A stretch of 64,000 bases of DNA. Origin: Candidatus Nomurabacteria bacterium (GTDB lineage: Bacteria; Patescibacteriota; Saccharimonadia; Saccharimonadales; UBA7683). Shown in pieces: positions 15,496 through 24,756 of the stretch. Under the pieces are notes generated by a model. It was not told the DNA's origin, did not search any database, and was given only the letters and a program-made list of their open reading frames with translations. Each line of letters opens with the position of its first letter. Within the stretch, counting starts at the first letter, position 1. Position numbers and translations under genes: made by a program. The DNA lies in NCBI GenBank assembly GCA_020631865.1, contig JACKGS010000001.1:248001-312000 (forward strand), read 5' to 3'.

Positions 15496-16962
15496 TCAGA
15501 GGTTAACAGTAACTTGATTTGAGTAATTTACACAACTTCCTTTGTAGTACATGCAAACTCTCACATTATACGAACCAGAACTGGCACCAATACTTCCCGA
15601 AGTTGATCCAGCACCGAAGAACTGAGGATTGTCACCTGGGTAACTTGGGTTAGCTTTGGTTGATTCAGAATAGACTAACTTATAACCATACGGTGCGCTG
15701 CCACTTAATTGCCAAGTGAAACTATTACCGCCAGCGTGAATCAATGTTAAACTCCCACTTGGAGCCGGCTCACTACTTGCTTCATACTTGGGAGCGGTTA
15801 TCGCAATATTATTACTGTAATTTGAGCACCCTGAACCATCATATACACATACTCTAAAATTATATGTCTTACCATCTTTTATGGTCCAATCATAGCTTAC
15901 TTGAGAAGAATTACTGATATACACAGCATCATCTCGACCAAATACCGGGTTTGGGGACAGGCTTTTTACAATCTTAAAACCTTTCGGCACTGATAGGCCA
16001 CCAACACTCCAGCTTAACCTCACACCCTTTTCTATTTTGTATCCACTTAGACTTAGTCCGGATACTGTTGGCGCAGGCACAGTAGATGGTGTAGCAGGGG
16101 CTGGCGTTGATGATTTTTCTAATATCGCGAAATAGCCTAGCTTATCTTTAAATTCTGATGAGTTTTTATCTTGCTCAAGATTCCATTTTAAAAACTCATC
16201 TTTTATGAGTTGATCGGCAGGAATATCGATGACTTTATTCTGTAAATCCTTGTTACTACTAAACTGTAGAATCTGTTTTCCTTCAGGGATAGTTTGTTTT
16301 AATTTTTTTGCTTCAACTTTACTATGATAAACCTCAAGCCCCTTGGAGTCTGGTTTATTTACCGTTCTATAGGCTGTTCCGAGCGCTTGATAAGTCTCCT
16401 CTTCCACCAATACCGAAAACTTTCTATCTGACTTAACCACTCTTGTATACACATCTCCGGTAAGATTTCGGACTTTAATGTCACCAGGATTCAATGACTG
16501 TAGCTTTATACTTGAACTACTAGATACACGCACAGAACTACCATCATCTAGTGCAACTATAGCTCGCCCCGTAGCATCTGTTTTGATGAAATAACCTTCT
16601 TTCACCTGATCTGATACCTTGGCTACTTTCCAATAAACATTATCTTTACTAATCTCAATTACACCATCTGCCACCGATATCTCAGCTCCGATTTGTGCTT
16701 GTTTATGCGTATCAGTCTGGTTGATATTGTCTTTATTTCTATACCTCAAATAAGTAAACGAACCGCCAATCGAAAATATTAATACACCAGCCAGGGTAAT
16801 TAGTAGAATTCTTTTATTTGCGAATAATCTAGAGACAAACCCACGATTATCATTCTCGTTAGATTCACTACTCTTCTTTATACTAACGGTATTATTGATA
16901 GCATCAGCTTCTTCATCATCAACATTCACTACATCGATATTATTTTTTAGATTATCAGACAT
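15496..16962 (-). CDS. FecR-domain surface protein with C-terminal Fn3-like repeats
   Basis: 488 aa. An acidic cytosolic N-terminus (1-45) and a membrane helix (about 50-70) are followed by an exported FecR-like domain (about 90-200: IKTDATGRAIVALDDGSSVRV, split by DG turns), a linker with Pro/Ala, and two beta-sandwich modules. Each module ends with a Cys pair in a similar setting: YNFRVCVYDGSGCSNYSN and YNVRVCMYYKGSCVNYSN. The FecR domain here lacks a neighbouring sigma factor, so a signalling role is not evident. A GGAGGTTGC site precedes the ATG. It is probably a surface or adhesion protein. Confidence 0.78.
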   Translation of the reverse strand: MSDNLKNNIDVVNVDDEEADAINNTVSIKKSSESNENDNRGFVSRLFANKRILLITLAGVLIFSIGGSFTYLRYRNKDNINQTDTHKQAQIGAEISVADGVIEISKDNVYWKVAKVSDQVKEGYFIKTDATGRAIVALDDGSSVRVSSSSSIKLQSLNPGDIKVRNLTGDVYTRVVKSDRKFSVLVEEETYQALGTAYRTVNKPDSKGLEVYHSKVEAKKLKQTIPEGKQILQFSSNKDLQNKVIDIPADQLIKDEFLKWNLEQDKNSSEFKDKLGYFAILEKSSTPAPATPSTVPAPTVSGLSLSGYKIEKGVRLSWSVGGLSVPKGFKIVKSLSPNPVFGRDDAVYISNSSQVSYDWTIKDGKTYNFRVCVYDGSGCSNYSNNIAITAPKYEASSEPAPSGSLTLIHAGGNSFTWQLSGSAPYGYKLVYSESTKANPSYPGDNPQFFGAGSTSGSIGASSGSYNVRVCMYYKGSCVNYSNQVTVNL

Positions 16963-17052
16963 GCAACCTCCTTGTTGTAAATTTCTTTAAATTATATCAG
17001 ACTAAACGGTTATGCAAATATTTAAGTTTTTATAGACAAAATCATAAAATTT

Positions 17053-17061
17053 TGCTATAAT
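17053..17061 (+). promoter_or_regulatory. Extended -10 (TGCTATAAT) for the 53-aa ORF
   Basis: TGC then TATAAT (17056-17061), 9 nt before the ATG at 17071, with no Shine-Dalgarno. Confidence 0.5.
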
Positions 17062-17070
17062 ATTATAAAT

Positions 17071-17232
17071 ATGAAGTATGCGTCTGTTTTTGCAACAATA
17101 CTACTGGTCTGGATTGCTGTTATTGTAATGGCTCTATTTGTTGAAAATGCCGCCGATATGTTCAAAATATATGTAGCATTAATGATCTTCACATTAACTC
17201 TTTTTATTATTGGTTTTGGAAAAAATAAATAG
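17071..17232 (+). CDS. Two-helix mini membrane protein (53 aa)
   Basis: ATG at 17071, stop TAG at 17230. The 53 residues form two hydrophobic helices (about 5-23 and 32-49) separated by ENAADMFK and ending GFGKNK. Family unknown. The UbiB-like kinase starts 9 bp later on the same strand, so they probably share a transcript. A comparable 62-aa two-helix protein follows the kinase, suggesting a small membrane module around it. Confidence 0.6.
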   Translation: MKYASVFATILLVWIAVIVMALFVENAADMFKIYVALMIFTLTLFIIGFGKNK

Positions 17233-17241
17233 CAGGCCCTA

Positions 17242-18852
17242 ATGTCCTCTAAATCTTTTGAAGCTCAGCAAATTAAGCAACTAAAGAGACATCGAAGGCG
17301 AGTACTTACCGCAATGGTTAAAGACGCCTACCTTCTATACCGAAAAAATCGATATGCCGAGATGAACAATCTTATCTGCGAAGAATTTACCAAGCTCGGA
17401 GGGGTGTATGTTAAATTCTTACAAGGAGTACTTCTAAAGAGTTCGTTGCTTAGAGACTGGCAAAGCCCAGATCGGCTTAGGATTTTCGAGAATCTAGAAA
17501 GTGAACCATTAGATATTCAGAGCATTCTACAAACTGAGTTAACTCCGTCTAATTTATCAGAAATCGCTAGCATTGCCCCTAATCCATTTGCAGCCGGAAG
17601 TTTTGGGCAAGTATACTTTGCAACACTAAAAAATGGCCAAGCCGTAGTTATTAAACTACTGAGACCAATGGTGCGAGAAACATTACCATATGACCTAAAG
17701 TTAATCGGATTGATCATGCGTGCATTCATCAATAAGATTTACAGAAACATGGATTTAGATATCTTAAATGCAATTGATGAATTTAAACGCGCGACACTTC
17801 GTGAAACCAATTATGTCGAAGAAGCTCGCTTCGCAAATGAGCAATGGCTAGCATACAAAGATAATCCCCAATTTATTATCCCTAAAACCTACCTCGAGCT
17901 CTGTACACCAAATATTATTGTCCAAGAATACATAGGTGGAATTTCTATTGCACAACTACTCCGGATGCGAGAACAAGGAATAAATATCGAGGAATATGTT
18001 AAAGAAAAATTAAACTCAAATCTTACCGAACAACTGAAGACTGTAGGCTTCGAATATGTACGTGGAATTTTTATGCTTCCGAGAGTACAGGGCGATCCAC
18101 ATCCAGGGAATGTTAAGCTGCTTGAAAATAATAAAGTTGCATTGATAGATTTTGGTATTTCAGCCAAAAGCCCAAAAGAACGAGCCGCATTCTATGGTGT
18201 CATGCGCCAATATGAGCGTATGCTTAGAGGTGAATTAGATATACCCATGATGCTTGGACAGTTTCTGCGTTTTTTTGTTAGCGATCTTTACAAAGCTATG
18301 AAAAAAATAACCAGCCTACTTCCATCTGGTGACAAAAGTAACGACCTAGCACTTCAAATGGGACATGTTGCTGAAGCAAACTTTAAAGAAGAATTTGGTA
18401 ATGATGATCTTGAAAATATTTTAAAAAATGGGAATATACTAGCTACCGTCAATCAGGTAGTTAATAAAGGTAATAGATTTGGTTTGGTGATGAAGATTGA
18501 GGATAGCGAGATGCTAAGAGCGGCTCAGAGTTTGATAACACTAGTAGATTCAGTAGGCCTAAAATCTGAGGTCTTGCCAAGTGCATTCAAAGAAGGATTA
18601 GACTATGTTGCAACAGAACGACCAGAATATACTCGAGAAAGTGATAGCACTATGACTACAAGCCGAGCAATGGAGGTCATTAGCAAGTGGCTCGAAAGAG
18701 TAGCAATTCGTGACCCGGCATTATTCAAAACATTTGTTACAAAAATGAATGCCGCCTCTGACATCAATAAAGAAAAAACAACTGACAAAAAGACTACTGA
18801 TCAAGAAAAATTACAAAAAGCTAAAATTAAAGATGAAAATAATAAGTTATAG
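17242..18852 (+). CDS. AarF/UbiB/ABC1-family atypical kinase
   Basis: 536 aa. The N-terminal region has the ABC1-type GGVYVKFLQG segment (KxGQ-like position altered), then AAGSFGQVYFATL (Ala-rich loop), the Lys of VVIKLLRP, Glu in ETNYVEEARF, VQEYIGG, and the catalytic GDPHPGNVKL and LIDFGIS motifs. In other bacteria UbiB supports ubiquinone or other isoprenoid lipid metabolism; no quinone genes are seen here, so the target is open. The C-terminus (about 490-536) is a charged Lys/Asp tail. It lies between two small membrane proteins. Confidence 0.86.
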   Translation: MSSKSFEAQQIKQLKRHRRRVLTAMVKDAYLLYRKNRYAEMNNLICEEFTKLGGVYVKFLQGVLLKSSLLRDWQSPDRLRIFENLESEPLDIQSILQTELTPSNLSEIASIAPNPFAAGSFGQVYFATLKNGQAVVIKLLRPMVRETLPYDLKLIGLIMRAFINKIYRNMDLDILNAIDEFKRATLRETNYVEEARFANEQWLAYKDNPQFIIPKTYLELCTPNIIVQEYIGGISIAQLLRMREQGINIEEYVKEKLNSNLTEQLKTVGFEYVRGIFMLPRVQGDPHPGNVKLLENNKVALIDFGISAKSPKERAAFYGVMRQYERMLRGELDIPMMLGQFLRFFVSDLYKAMKKITSLLPSGDKSNDLALQMGHVAEANFKEEFGNDDLENILKNGNILATVNQVVNKGNRFGLVMKIEDSEMLRAAQSLITLVDSVGLKSEVLPSAFKEGLDYVATERPEYTRESDSTMTTSRAMEVISKWLERVAIRDPALFKTFVTKMNAASDINKEKTTDKKTTDQEKLQKAKIKDENNKL

Positions 18853-18869
18853 TAATATTCTATAAATAA

Positions 18870-18878
18870 TGATATAAT
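18870..18878 (+). promoter_or_regulatory. Extended -10 (TGATATAAT) for the 62-aa ORF, leaderless type
   Basis: TGA then TATAAT (18873-18878), 6 nt before the ATG at 18885, no Shine-Dalgarno. Confidence 0.55.
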
Positions 18879-18884
18879 ATATAT

Positions 18885-19073
18885 ATGTTTAAAGATATCA
18901 TTTTGTTTGTTAAATATCCCTATACAGCCGGCGTAATTGCTACCATGTGGCTTGGCACAGCAATTATATTGGCGTTAAACAGTAATCTTGATGTTATCAA
19001 TATTGTGCTAATAAATATGGCGGCCAGCTGTGTTATTGCCTTACTTGGCTTTCGCGGTGGACAAGAATCGTAA
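18885..19073 (+). CDS. Two-helix mini membrane protein (62 aa)
   Basis: 62 aa with two helices (about 13-31 and 36-56), ending GFRGGQES. No family recognised. It has its own extended -10 6 nt upstream although it lies 32 bp after the UbiB-like gene. Confidence 0.6.
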   Translation: MFKDIILFVKYPYTAGVIATMWLGTAIILALNSNLDVINIVLINMAASCVIALLGFRGGQES

Positions 19074-19137
19074 TTTAACTAATTTAAACCTCATGCGAGA
19101 GACCACAGGTAAAACATCCCCAATTGGATAGGTACAT

Positions 19138-20085
19138 TTATTTATCAATAGTAATGACTATTCGTGTTGTTACCTCACGATTTTGTCCCGAAATTCTGTA
19201 TACTTGCTCTCTTACAAACTTTAATGGCTTTTCATCTTTATTAATAAGATAAACGATAGAGCCTTTACTTTGAGCGCCTGAGTCTAGCTTGACTGTATCA
19301 AACTTATCTTCATATTCAGCAATATTTTCTGGTGTCAGCTTTGCACTAGTAGAATCCTCTAGTCTGAATCCAAAATTAGACACATCTTTAGGCTTATCCT
19401 TTGTTGTATTTCCAAAAATAAAGTTAACCTTTACAAGCTCTTTACTTGGATCAAGTTTATAATTGGGGTCATCCGTCTTAAAGTTACGTTCAACATTAGT
19501 AACCTTCAATACAAAGCCATCACTGGAGGCTTTTTGATCCCCCACCTCACCTTCGATAGTCTCATCGAGGTATTGTGGATCTATCAAATCACCCAAATCT
19601 AACTCTTCAGCTACATCTGCCGAGTCATCTTTATCGCCATCTTCCTTTTTTTGGCGCTCCGCTTCTTTTTGCTGCCACATTTTATCGGCCGCCGTCCTTC
19701 CCTTAGTTGTACCGCTTGCTACTCCTACAAAAAACATAGCAGCACCAACAACTAGACAGACGACTACACTAATCACTGCAATAATTGCAACCTTCTTTCC
19801 ATCTGTAGGAGGTTCCTGTGGAGGCAGTAAATCTGGTTGTATATTTTGAGGTGGTTCGTTAAAAGAATTACCAGCAGGAGCCATGGGTGACTGGTCCATA
19901 GGCAAACCCGTATTGGCTTGTTGATTAAATGTCGGCGAAGCTGGCTGCTGTTGAAGCCCGGTTAAGTTACCCTGTATATCCATTGGAGATTGATTTGGTA
20001 CCATAAAATCTGGAGCAGTAACTTGGGGTTGAGTGCTTGTATCTAATCGTGGGCCAGCCGGACCAATACCACTATTTGGATCCAT
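19138..20085 (-). CDS. Membrane-anchored DUF4352-like protein with a Pro/Gln-rich N-terminus
   Basis: 315 aa. The first 100 residues are low-complexity and rich in Pro, Gln and Asn (cytosolic), then a membrane helix (about 100-125), an acidic charged linker (QKKEDGDKDDSADVAEELD) and a C-terminal beta-sandwich (about 180-315) with SDGFVLKVTNVERN and VKVNFIFGNTTKD, in the style of DUF4352. It shares its plan with the protein at 2459-3250. Role unknown. Confidence 0.72.
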   Translation of the reverse strand: MDPNSGIGPAGPRLDTSTQPQVTAPDFMVPNQSPMDIQGNLTGLQQQPASPTFNQQANTGLPMDQSPMAPAGNSFNEPPQNIQPDLLPPQEPPTDGKKVAIIAVISVVVCLVVGAAMFFVGVASGTTKGRTAADKMWQQKEAERQKKEDGDKDDSADVAEELDLGDLIDPQYLDETIEGEVGDQKASSDGFVLKVTNVERNFKTDDPNYKLDPSKELVKVNFIFGNTTKDKPKDVSNFGFRLEDSTSAKLTPENIAEYEDKFDTVKLDSGAQSKGSIVYLINKDEKPLKFVREQVYRISGQNREVTTRIVITIDK

Positions 20086-20163
20086 AATTAATTTTCTCCT
20101 ATTATCATAATACTTACAATTGTAACAAAAGATTTATGCTTATTCCAGTTAATACACTCGTTA

Positions 20164-21681
20164 CTATTTAGCATACTCCGTAGCACGCGTTTCTCTAATC
20201 ACATTCACCTTTATTGTCCCCGGATATTGCATTGTACTCTCGATCTTATTGGCAATTTCCCTGGCGAGCTTTATCGCAGAAAGATCGTCGATTTTCTCAG
20301 GCCTAACCATAACCCGAACCTCTCTGCCGGCAGATATTGCATAACTCTTTTCAATCCCCGAGAAGCTATTTGCGATATTTTCAAGTTCACGCATTCTTTC
20401 AGCAAAATTTTCAGCTGATATATTACGAGCACCCGGTCTTGCTGCAGACAGTGCATCTACTACCCTAACTACTAAAGCTTCGGGAGTTGTTGCCTCGATA
20501 TCGTCATGGTGCGCTTCGATAGCGTGAACTATCTTCTCATCCATTCCGTATTTTCTAGCAGTCTCTGCGCTTATATGATGGTGCTTACCTTCGATTTTAT
20601 GCGTTAAAGCCTTGCCTACATCATGCAATAACGCTGCCACTTTTACCGTCTTTACATCAACACCAATCTCTTCCGCTATTACGGCTGCAATGTGAGCCAT
20701 TTCCGTACTATGCTTTAATACATTCTGGCCATAGCTTGTTCTAAACTTCAACTCACCAAGTAGGCGCATCATCTCTTTTGGCACCAACCCAACAACACCA
20801 ACTTCACGTACGGCATCTTCTCCAGCATGATCTATATCTTTGTCGATCTGTTTCTGTGCCTTATCGACAACCTCTTCAATCCGTCCAGGATGAATTCGAC
20901 CATCCTTCATTAGCATTTCCATAGTAACTCGCGCGACCTGTCGACGAATTGGATCAAAGCTTGAAAGAATTACCATTCCAGGAGTATCGTCCACTAATAT
21001 ATCCACGCCAGTTGCTCGTTGAATTGCTTGAATATTTCGACCCTCTTTACCAATAATACGACCCTTCATTTCATCATCGGTCAATTTTACTGCTGTGACA
21101 GTTTTTTCCGTAGTGACATCACTTGACATACGCTCCATTGCCTGAGTAATAACTAGCTGAGCTTTCTCCTCGGCATCTTCCATGGCGGCACGTTGCAATT
21201 TTACTACCAAACCGTCAAGATCTTTTTTGATGTCCTTTTCTGTCATAGACATCAACTTATCTGCGGCTTCAGATTTACTAAGTTTGGCAATCTTTTCAAG
21301 TTTTTCTTGTGCCTTAGATCTAATCGCCCTAACTTCATCTTTCAACTTCTCTAACTCATCTTCATTTGAGCGTAGCTTCTCAGACCTCTTATCAATTTCT
21401 TCAATTTTTTTTACAAACGACTCCTCACGACTAAGAAGCCTCTCCTCGGCTTCCCTTAGGTCTTTTCTGCGTCTAGATTCTTCTTTTTTTACTTCTTCAG
21501 TAATATCGGCAGCGTTCTTTTTGGCATCCAATATGATACGATCTGCTTCTTTATTTGCTTTATCTAGCTTTTTATTAGCTTCTTCAGATGCAATACCGGC
21601 CTTTCTTTTTGTTATGGTATTAGCGCCAAAATACCCACCAGCAATACCAACAACGGCAGCCAGTACCACAAATATTTCCAT
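20164..21681 (-). CDS. rny: Rny, ribonuclease Y
   Basis: 505 aa, typical length. An N-terminal membrane helix (1-20), a long Lys/Glu coiled coil (about 25-190), a KH domain (GRIIGKEGRNIQAIQRATG) and an HD domain (AALLHDVGKALTH) are all present. RNase Y is the membrane-bound endonuclease that starts mRNA decay. The HD metal ligands His-Asp and the downstream HAIEAHHDD are intact. Its own upstream region holds a pair of 8-bp direct repeats (21799-21822). Confidence 0.96.
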   Translation of the reverse strand: MEIFVVLAAVVGIAGGYFGANTITKRKAGIASEEANKKLDKANKEADRIILDAKKNAADITEEVKKEESRRRKDLREAEERLLSREESFVKKIEEIDKRSEKLRSNEDELEKLKDEVRAIRSKAQEKLEKIAKLSKSEAADKLMSMTEKDIKKDLDGLVVKLQRAAMEDAEEKAQLVITQAMERMSSDVTTEKTVTAVKLTDDEMKGRIIGKEGRNIQAIQRATGVDILVDDTPGMVILSSFDPIRRQVARVTMEMLMKDGRIHPGRIEEVVDKAQKQIDKDIDHAGEDAVREVGVVGLVPKEMMRLLGELKFRTSYGQNVLKHSTEMAHIAAVIAEEIGVDVKTVKVAALLHDVGKALTHKIEGKHHHISAETARKYGMDEKIVHAIEAHHDDIEATTPEALVVRVVDALSAARPGARNISAENFAERMRELENIANSFSGIEKSYAISAGREVRVMVRPEKIDDLSAIKLAREIANKIESTMQYPGTIKVNVIRETRATEYAK

Positions 21682-21798
21682 AATATTCCTTTCAAAGACT
21701 TCTCATTTGTCAACATTTTAGAATAGAATGCTATACAAACTGAGTTAAATCAAAAATAATAAATCTGATCGCTTGGTCAAAATAAATTAATTCATTCC

Positions 21799-21822
21799 GT
21801 ACGATATAAACATTGTACGATA
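21799..21822. promoter_or_regulatory. Direct repeat GTACGATA x2 upstream of rny
   Basis: GTACGATA occurs at 21799-21806 and again at 21815-21822 with an 8-bp spacer, a 16-bp period. It lies about 120 bp upstream of the rny start in a 170-bp gap without genes. It could be a regulator site; no known motif is recognised. Confidence 0.3.
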
Positions 21823-21854
21823 AATATGACCAATTTTACAGAATAAATGCTTAT

Positions 21855-22157
21855 TTAATTTTGTGCTTGTCGCTTTTTCAGAGCTACTATACCAAGTCCA
21901 ATTCCAGCTCCAAGCGTTCCACCGATAGTAAAAATTATTCCATTCTGCAACAACTTGTTCTCAGTAGGGGCAAATCCTGTTTCTGGCGTAGCAGGAGCGG
22001 GCGTAGACTCAGGGGCTGCGCCAGTTGAAGGGATGTCGTCACCCTCCTGAGTATCAATCACAATAGGGCCAGCGTCTTGAGCACTTACCAATGTCGGTGT
22101 TGTTAATATTGAAAATGCTACTAATGTTAGTATAAGTATTCTCGCAAATTTCTTCAT
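21855..22157 (-). CDS. Small exported protein with an xPxTG-like sorting signal
   Basis: 100 aa. It has a signal peptide (MKKFARILILTLVAFSILTT... cleaved near LVSAQ), a Pro/Thr/Ala-rich middle, ATPETGFAP (xPxTG-like), a hydrophobic helix (about 72-92) and a basic end KKRQ. That tripartite end matches sortase substrates, and a sortase gene lies at 8913. A second IPSTG occurs in the middle. Function unknown; possibly a wall-linked stalk or linker peptide. Confidence 0.65.
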   Translation of the reverse strand: MKKFARILILTLVAFSILTTPTLVSAQDAGPIVIDTQEGDDIPSTGAAPESTPAPATPETGFAPTENKLLQNGIIFTIGGTLGAGIGLGIVALKKRQAQN

Positions 22158-22238
22158 TACAATTCCTTTTTATGTTAAAACTTATGCTTTATTAAGCATA
22201 TATGACGAAATGTATAAAGTCAAATTAATATATCAGCC

Positions 22239-22634
22239 CTATTTTCTTGGAGTAGTTATATGTACGTCGGAACCATAATTAGGCACTACAAGTCTATTGC
22301 TATCATCGAAAGTATCCAGTTGATCTAGTCCATCTACAATCCATTCGGCGCCACTGGCTCCAATAACTGATGTACCCAAGCCATACGCAAGTGTATTAGC
22401 AAATGATACACCGATTCTAAGTCCAGTAAATGAACCCGGACCACTGTAGACTACCACTCCCTGCAGGTGCGATAGGTTTGATTTGTTTTTATTGACTAAC
22501 TTTTCAACTGTCGTCAATAACGTTACAGCAAGTTCACGATGCGCATACCAGGTAATTGCATCTATTAATCGCCGTTTATTGTCATACAGATAAAGTTCGG
22601 CGTCTGCGGAGTCGGTCTTTATACATAAGATCAT
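22239..22634 (-). CDS. tsaB: TsaB-like protein, t6A tRNA modification (short form)
   Basis: The frame opens with TTG at 22724, but ATG at 22634 (MILCIKTDSADAELYL) matches the family start and avoids overlapping tsaE; 131 aa. It contains the ASKHA-fold lobe of TsaB: the N-terminal strand pair, HRELAVTLLTTVEKL and SGPGSFTGLRIGVSFANTLAYGL. Canonical TsaB is about 220-230 aa, so the C-terminal lobe is missing, which still leaves the TsaD-binding part. TsaB with TsaD and TsaE makes threonylcarbamoyl-adenosine at position 37 of ANN-decoding tRNAs. Confidence 0.85.
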   Translation of the reverse strand: MILCIKTDSADAELYLYDNKRRLIDAITWYAHRELAVTLLTTVEKLVNKNKSNLSHLQGVVVYSGPGSFTGLRIGVSFANTLAYGLGTSVIGASGAEWIVDGLDQLDTFDDSNRLVVPNYGSDVHITTPRK

Positions 22635-22692
22635 TATATTAGTATATAGATCCTGTGTATATTTACGAAATTTGTTAGATTCTAATTTTGTA

Positions 22693-23145
22693 TTAAGTGA
22701 ATAGACGGCTATACCTATTTGCAAATTTAAATATTAGCTCACGTCTACTGTCATCAATATTTTTGATACGCACAACTATCCTATCCCTAGGTAAGATATC
22801 ATGTACAATATCACCCCACTCAACCACAGTGACAACACTTTCGTCATTCTCAACTTCTGATAATTCATTACCGACAATACCAGCATCTTCTAATCTATAG
22901 AAATCGAAATGGTACATTTTTTTACCGTCGCTACGGCTGTATACATAACTAATTGTAAAACTTGGACTAGAAACTGGGTCAGTCGAGCCAAATCCGTCAG
23001 CCAAACCTCTGGTAAATGTCGTCTTTCCACCACCAAGGTCACTGATTAACTCCAAAACCTCGCCACCTCTAAGCCTCTCACCAATAGACCTACCTAGCCT
23101 TAAGGTATCTTCAATACTATTACTATGATATGTAATTGAATTCAT
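22693..23145 (-). CDS. tsaE: TsaE, t6A synthesis ATPase
   Basis: 150 aa. Walker A is SDLGGGKTTFTRGLADGF, followed by SSPSFTISYVY, the HFDFYRLED motif and VVEWGD, all typical of TsaE. It drives the TsaBD complex. It is upstream of tsaB on the same strand with a 58-bp gap. Confidence 0.94.
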   Translation of the reverse strand: MNSITYHSNSIEDTLRLGRSIGERLRGGEVLELISDLGGGKTTFTRGLADGFGSTDPVSSPSFTISYVYSRSDGKKMYHFDFYRLEDAGIVGNELSEVENDESVVTVVEWGDIVHDILPRDRIVVRIKNIDDSRRELIFKFANRYSRLFT

Positions 23146-23234
23146 ACCCTAATATTACCAAAATTTCCCTGAGTTAACGAAGCCCGATTCATAAAATTAT
23201 TATTAAGTCGAGCTTCATTATCCTCGCATAACTC

Positions 23235-23525
23235 CTACTCGTTAAAAGGATTGCTTCTATCATTTGGGATACTAACGCCAGGATTGGATACGTTATTGTC
23301 ACGTAACGATCTAATTCGTTCAATAGCATCTTCATCAAATTTAATAGCCTTAACACTGGCGGAGCTGGTATCTATTCCACTTAGTTCAGTCGACAAATTA
23401 TTCATAGATATCACACGATAAACTGTAACTATTAAAATTATTAAAAGCGTGACCAACACAACAAATAATTGATGTGTTCTAAAAGTCTTACTTAAGCCAT
23501 ATTTTATGGCATTCATTTTTTTCAT
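23235..23525 (-). CDS. Pilus-operon protein of unknown function (96 aa)
   Basis: 96 aa with one membrane helix (about 18-38) and an exported tail with AIERIRSLRDNN and a Pro/Asn-rich end. It starts in a 4-bp overlap with the pilO-like gene, so it belongs to the pilus operon. Position after PilO suggests a PilP-like role, but no homology to PilP is visible. Confidence 0.6.
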   Translation of the reverse strand: MKKMNAIKYGLSKTFRTHQLFVVLVTLLIILIVTVYRVISMNNLSTELSGIDTSSASVKAIKFDEDAIERIRSLRDNNVSNPGVSIPNDRSNPFNE

Positions 23526-24118
23526 TTTTTAATCTCCGGGGCTTTTTCTGTAGTATATAGATTGATATCAACTGTGACATCCTTGAACTTTCTTCTGTCG
23601 GTGTCCATTGGTGTTAATGATATATTCGTAACTTGCATCGTCCTTCTATTTTCTTCGACATACTTCAAGAAGTCTAAAATATATTGATATTCAGCACCTT
23701 CTTGAAATTGTATCGATAGCGGAACAACTCTTACCCCACTTGGTATTGTGGTCTTCTTTTTTGTATCACCCTTTACAGACTTGGTTTCGGTAGAATCTTT
23801 GAAGGTTAAATTAACTATCTTAAGCCTAGAACGAAGTGCAAACTGAGAAAGCTCAGCAACTGTTAACGACTGCTCTTGTTGTTTTGGCAGAATTTTTTCA
23901 GCTAACGCATTAACATCACTCAGTGAATCAACCTTCTTTTTCGTAGCCTCATATTGCTTGATCTGTTTGGCATTTAGCTCAAATTTTGATTTTAAGCTAG
24001 CTGTATCCACGGCAATATTCTGAATCTTAGAATTTGCATAATACAAACCACCCGCTGTTATTAGAGCACATATAACTAACGATATCTTTAGTAATTTATT
24101 TACAGATGTTACTGTCAT
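23522..24118 (-). CDS. PilO-like type IV pilus alignment protein
   Basis: 198 aa with an N-terminal membrane helix (about 10-28), a coiled coil (30-75) and a C-terminal ferredoxin-like domain (GVRVVPLSIQFQEG, YILDFLKYVEENRRTMQV, VTVDINLYTT), the layout of PilO. PilO pairs with PilN in the inner-membrane alignment complex. ATGA overlaps join it to both neighbours. Confidence 0.78.
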   Translation of the reverse strand: MTVTSVNKLLKISLVICALITAGGLYYANSKIQNIAVDTASLKSKFELNAKQIKQYEATKKKVDSLSDVNALAEKILPKQQEQSLTVAELSQFALRSRLKIVNLTFKDSTETKSVKGDTKKKTTIPSGVRVVPLSIQFQEGAEYQYILDFLKYVEENRRTMQVTNISLTPMDTDRRKFKDVTVDINLYTTEKAPEIKK

Positions 24119-24756
24119 AATTTCCTAGGCTCCAATATACCCTTCTTAAAATATGCATCAATTTTTGTTGAATATTTATATTGAACTACAGGTACGACTG
24201 GAGCTACTGAAGGTGAAGCTACGGGAGCAGAGGACGGAACTGAAGAACCAGCAGAGTTAGTACTCTCTTCACTGAGAGTAATGTTTTTAATCTCGACACG
24301 CTCAAATAAATCAGAGCCAGCAAGATTGTTTCGTAAAATAGCCGCTTTTTGTTCATCATTAATCTGAGCACTAACTACCAGGGGGGAATCTAGCGAATCA
24401 ACTGAAAATTGCAGACCAGTCAAGACCGAACCATCTGGCATGACAGCACCAAGCTTTACCAGTAATTCTGAGAACTTAATATTTCTTGATATCAAATTAT
24501 CGATAATATTAACTGTTTTTGAAAGATCTTCAGCTTTTTTATTAATAGGCTCAAGCTCTTTTAGTTTAACTTCTTCAAGTTCAATAGCAGTACGAGTATT
24601 GACGTTCTGTTGATGAATAAAATAATGTGCAATCAATACCGTAGCGCACAAAAATAACATCGCCATAAGGCTTAGTTCGAGATATCTTCTTAATATAGTA
24701 TTGTTTCTAGCAACCTTGATACCAAAAACTCTTTTGGGTGGAAGTAAATTAATCAT
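24115..24756 (-). CDS. PilN-like type IV pilus protein
   Basis: 213 aa. The start MINLLPPKRVFG is the PilN N-terminal INLLP peptide that docks onto PilM. It is followed by a membrane helix (about 28-48), a coiled coil and a small alpha/beta domain (VMPDGSVLTGLQFSVDSL). It overlaps pilM and the pilO-like gene by 4 bp each. Confidence 0.85.
   Translation of the reverse strand: MINLLPPKRVFGIKVARNNTILRRYLELSLMAMLFLCATVLIAHYFIHQQNVNTRTAIELEEVKLKELEPINKKAEDLSKTVNIIDNLISRNIKFSELLVKLGAVMPDGSVLTGLQFSVDSLDSPLVVSAQINDEQKAAILRNNLAGSDLFERVEIKNITLSEESTNSAGSSVPSSAPVASPSVAPVVPVVQYKYSTKIDAYFKKGILEPRKL

Noticed and set aside
20227..20456. 63-aa and 61-aa frames within rny
   Set aside because: Shadow frames of the conserved HD-domain coding region.
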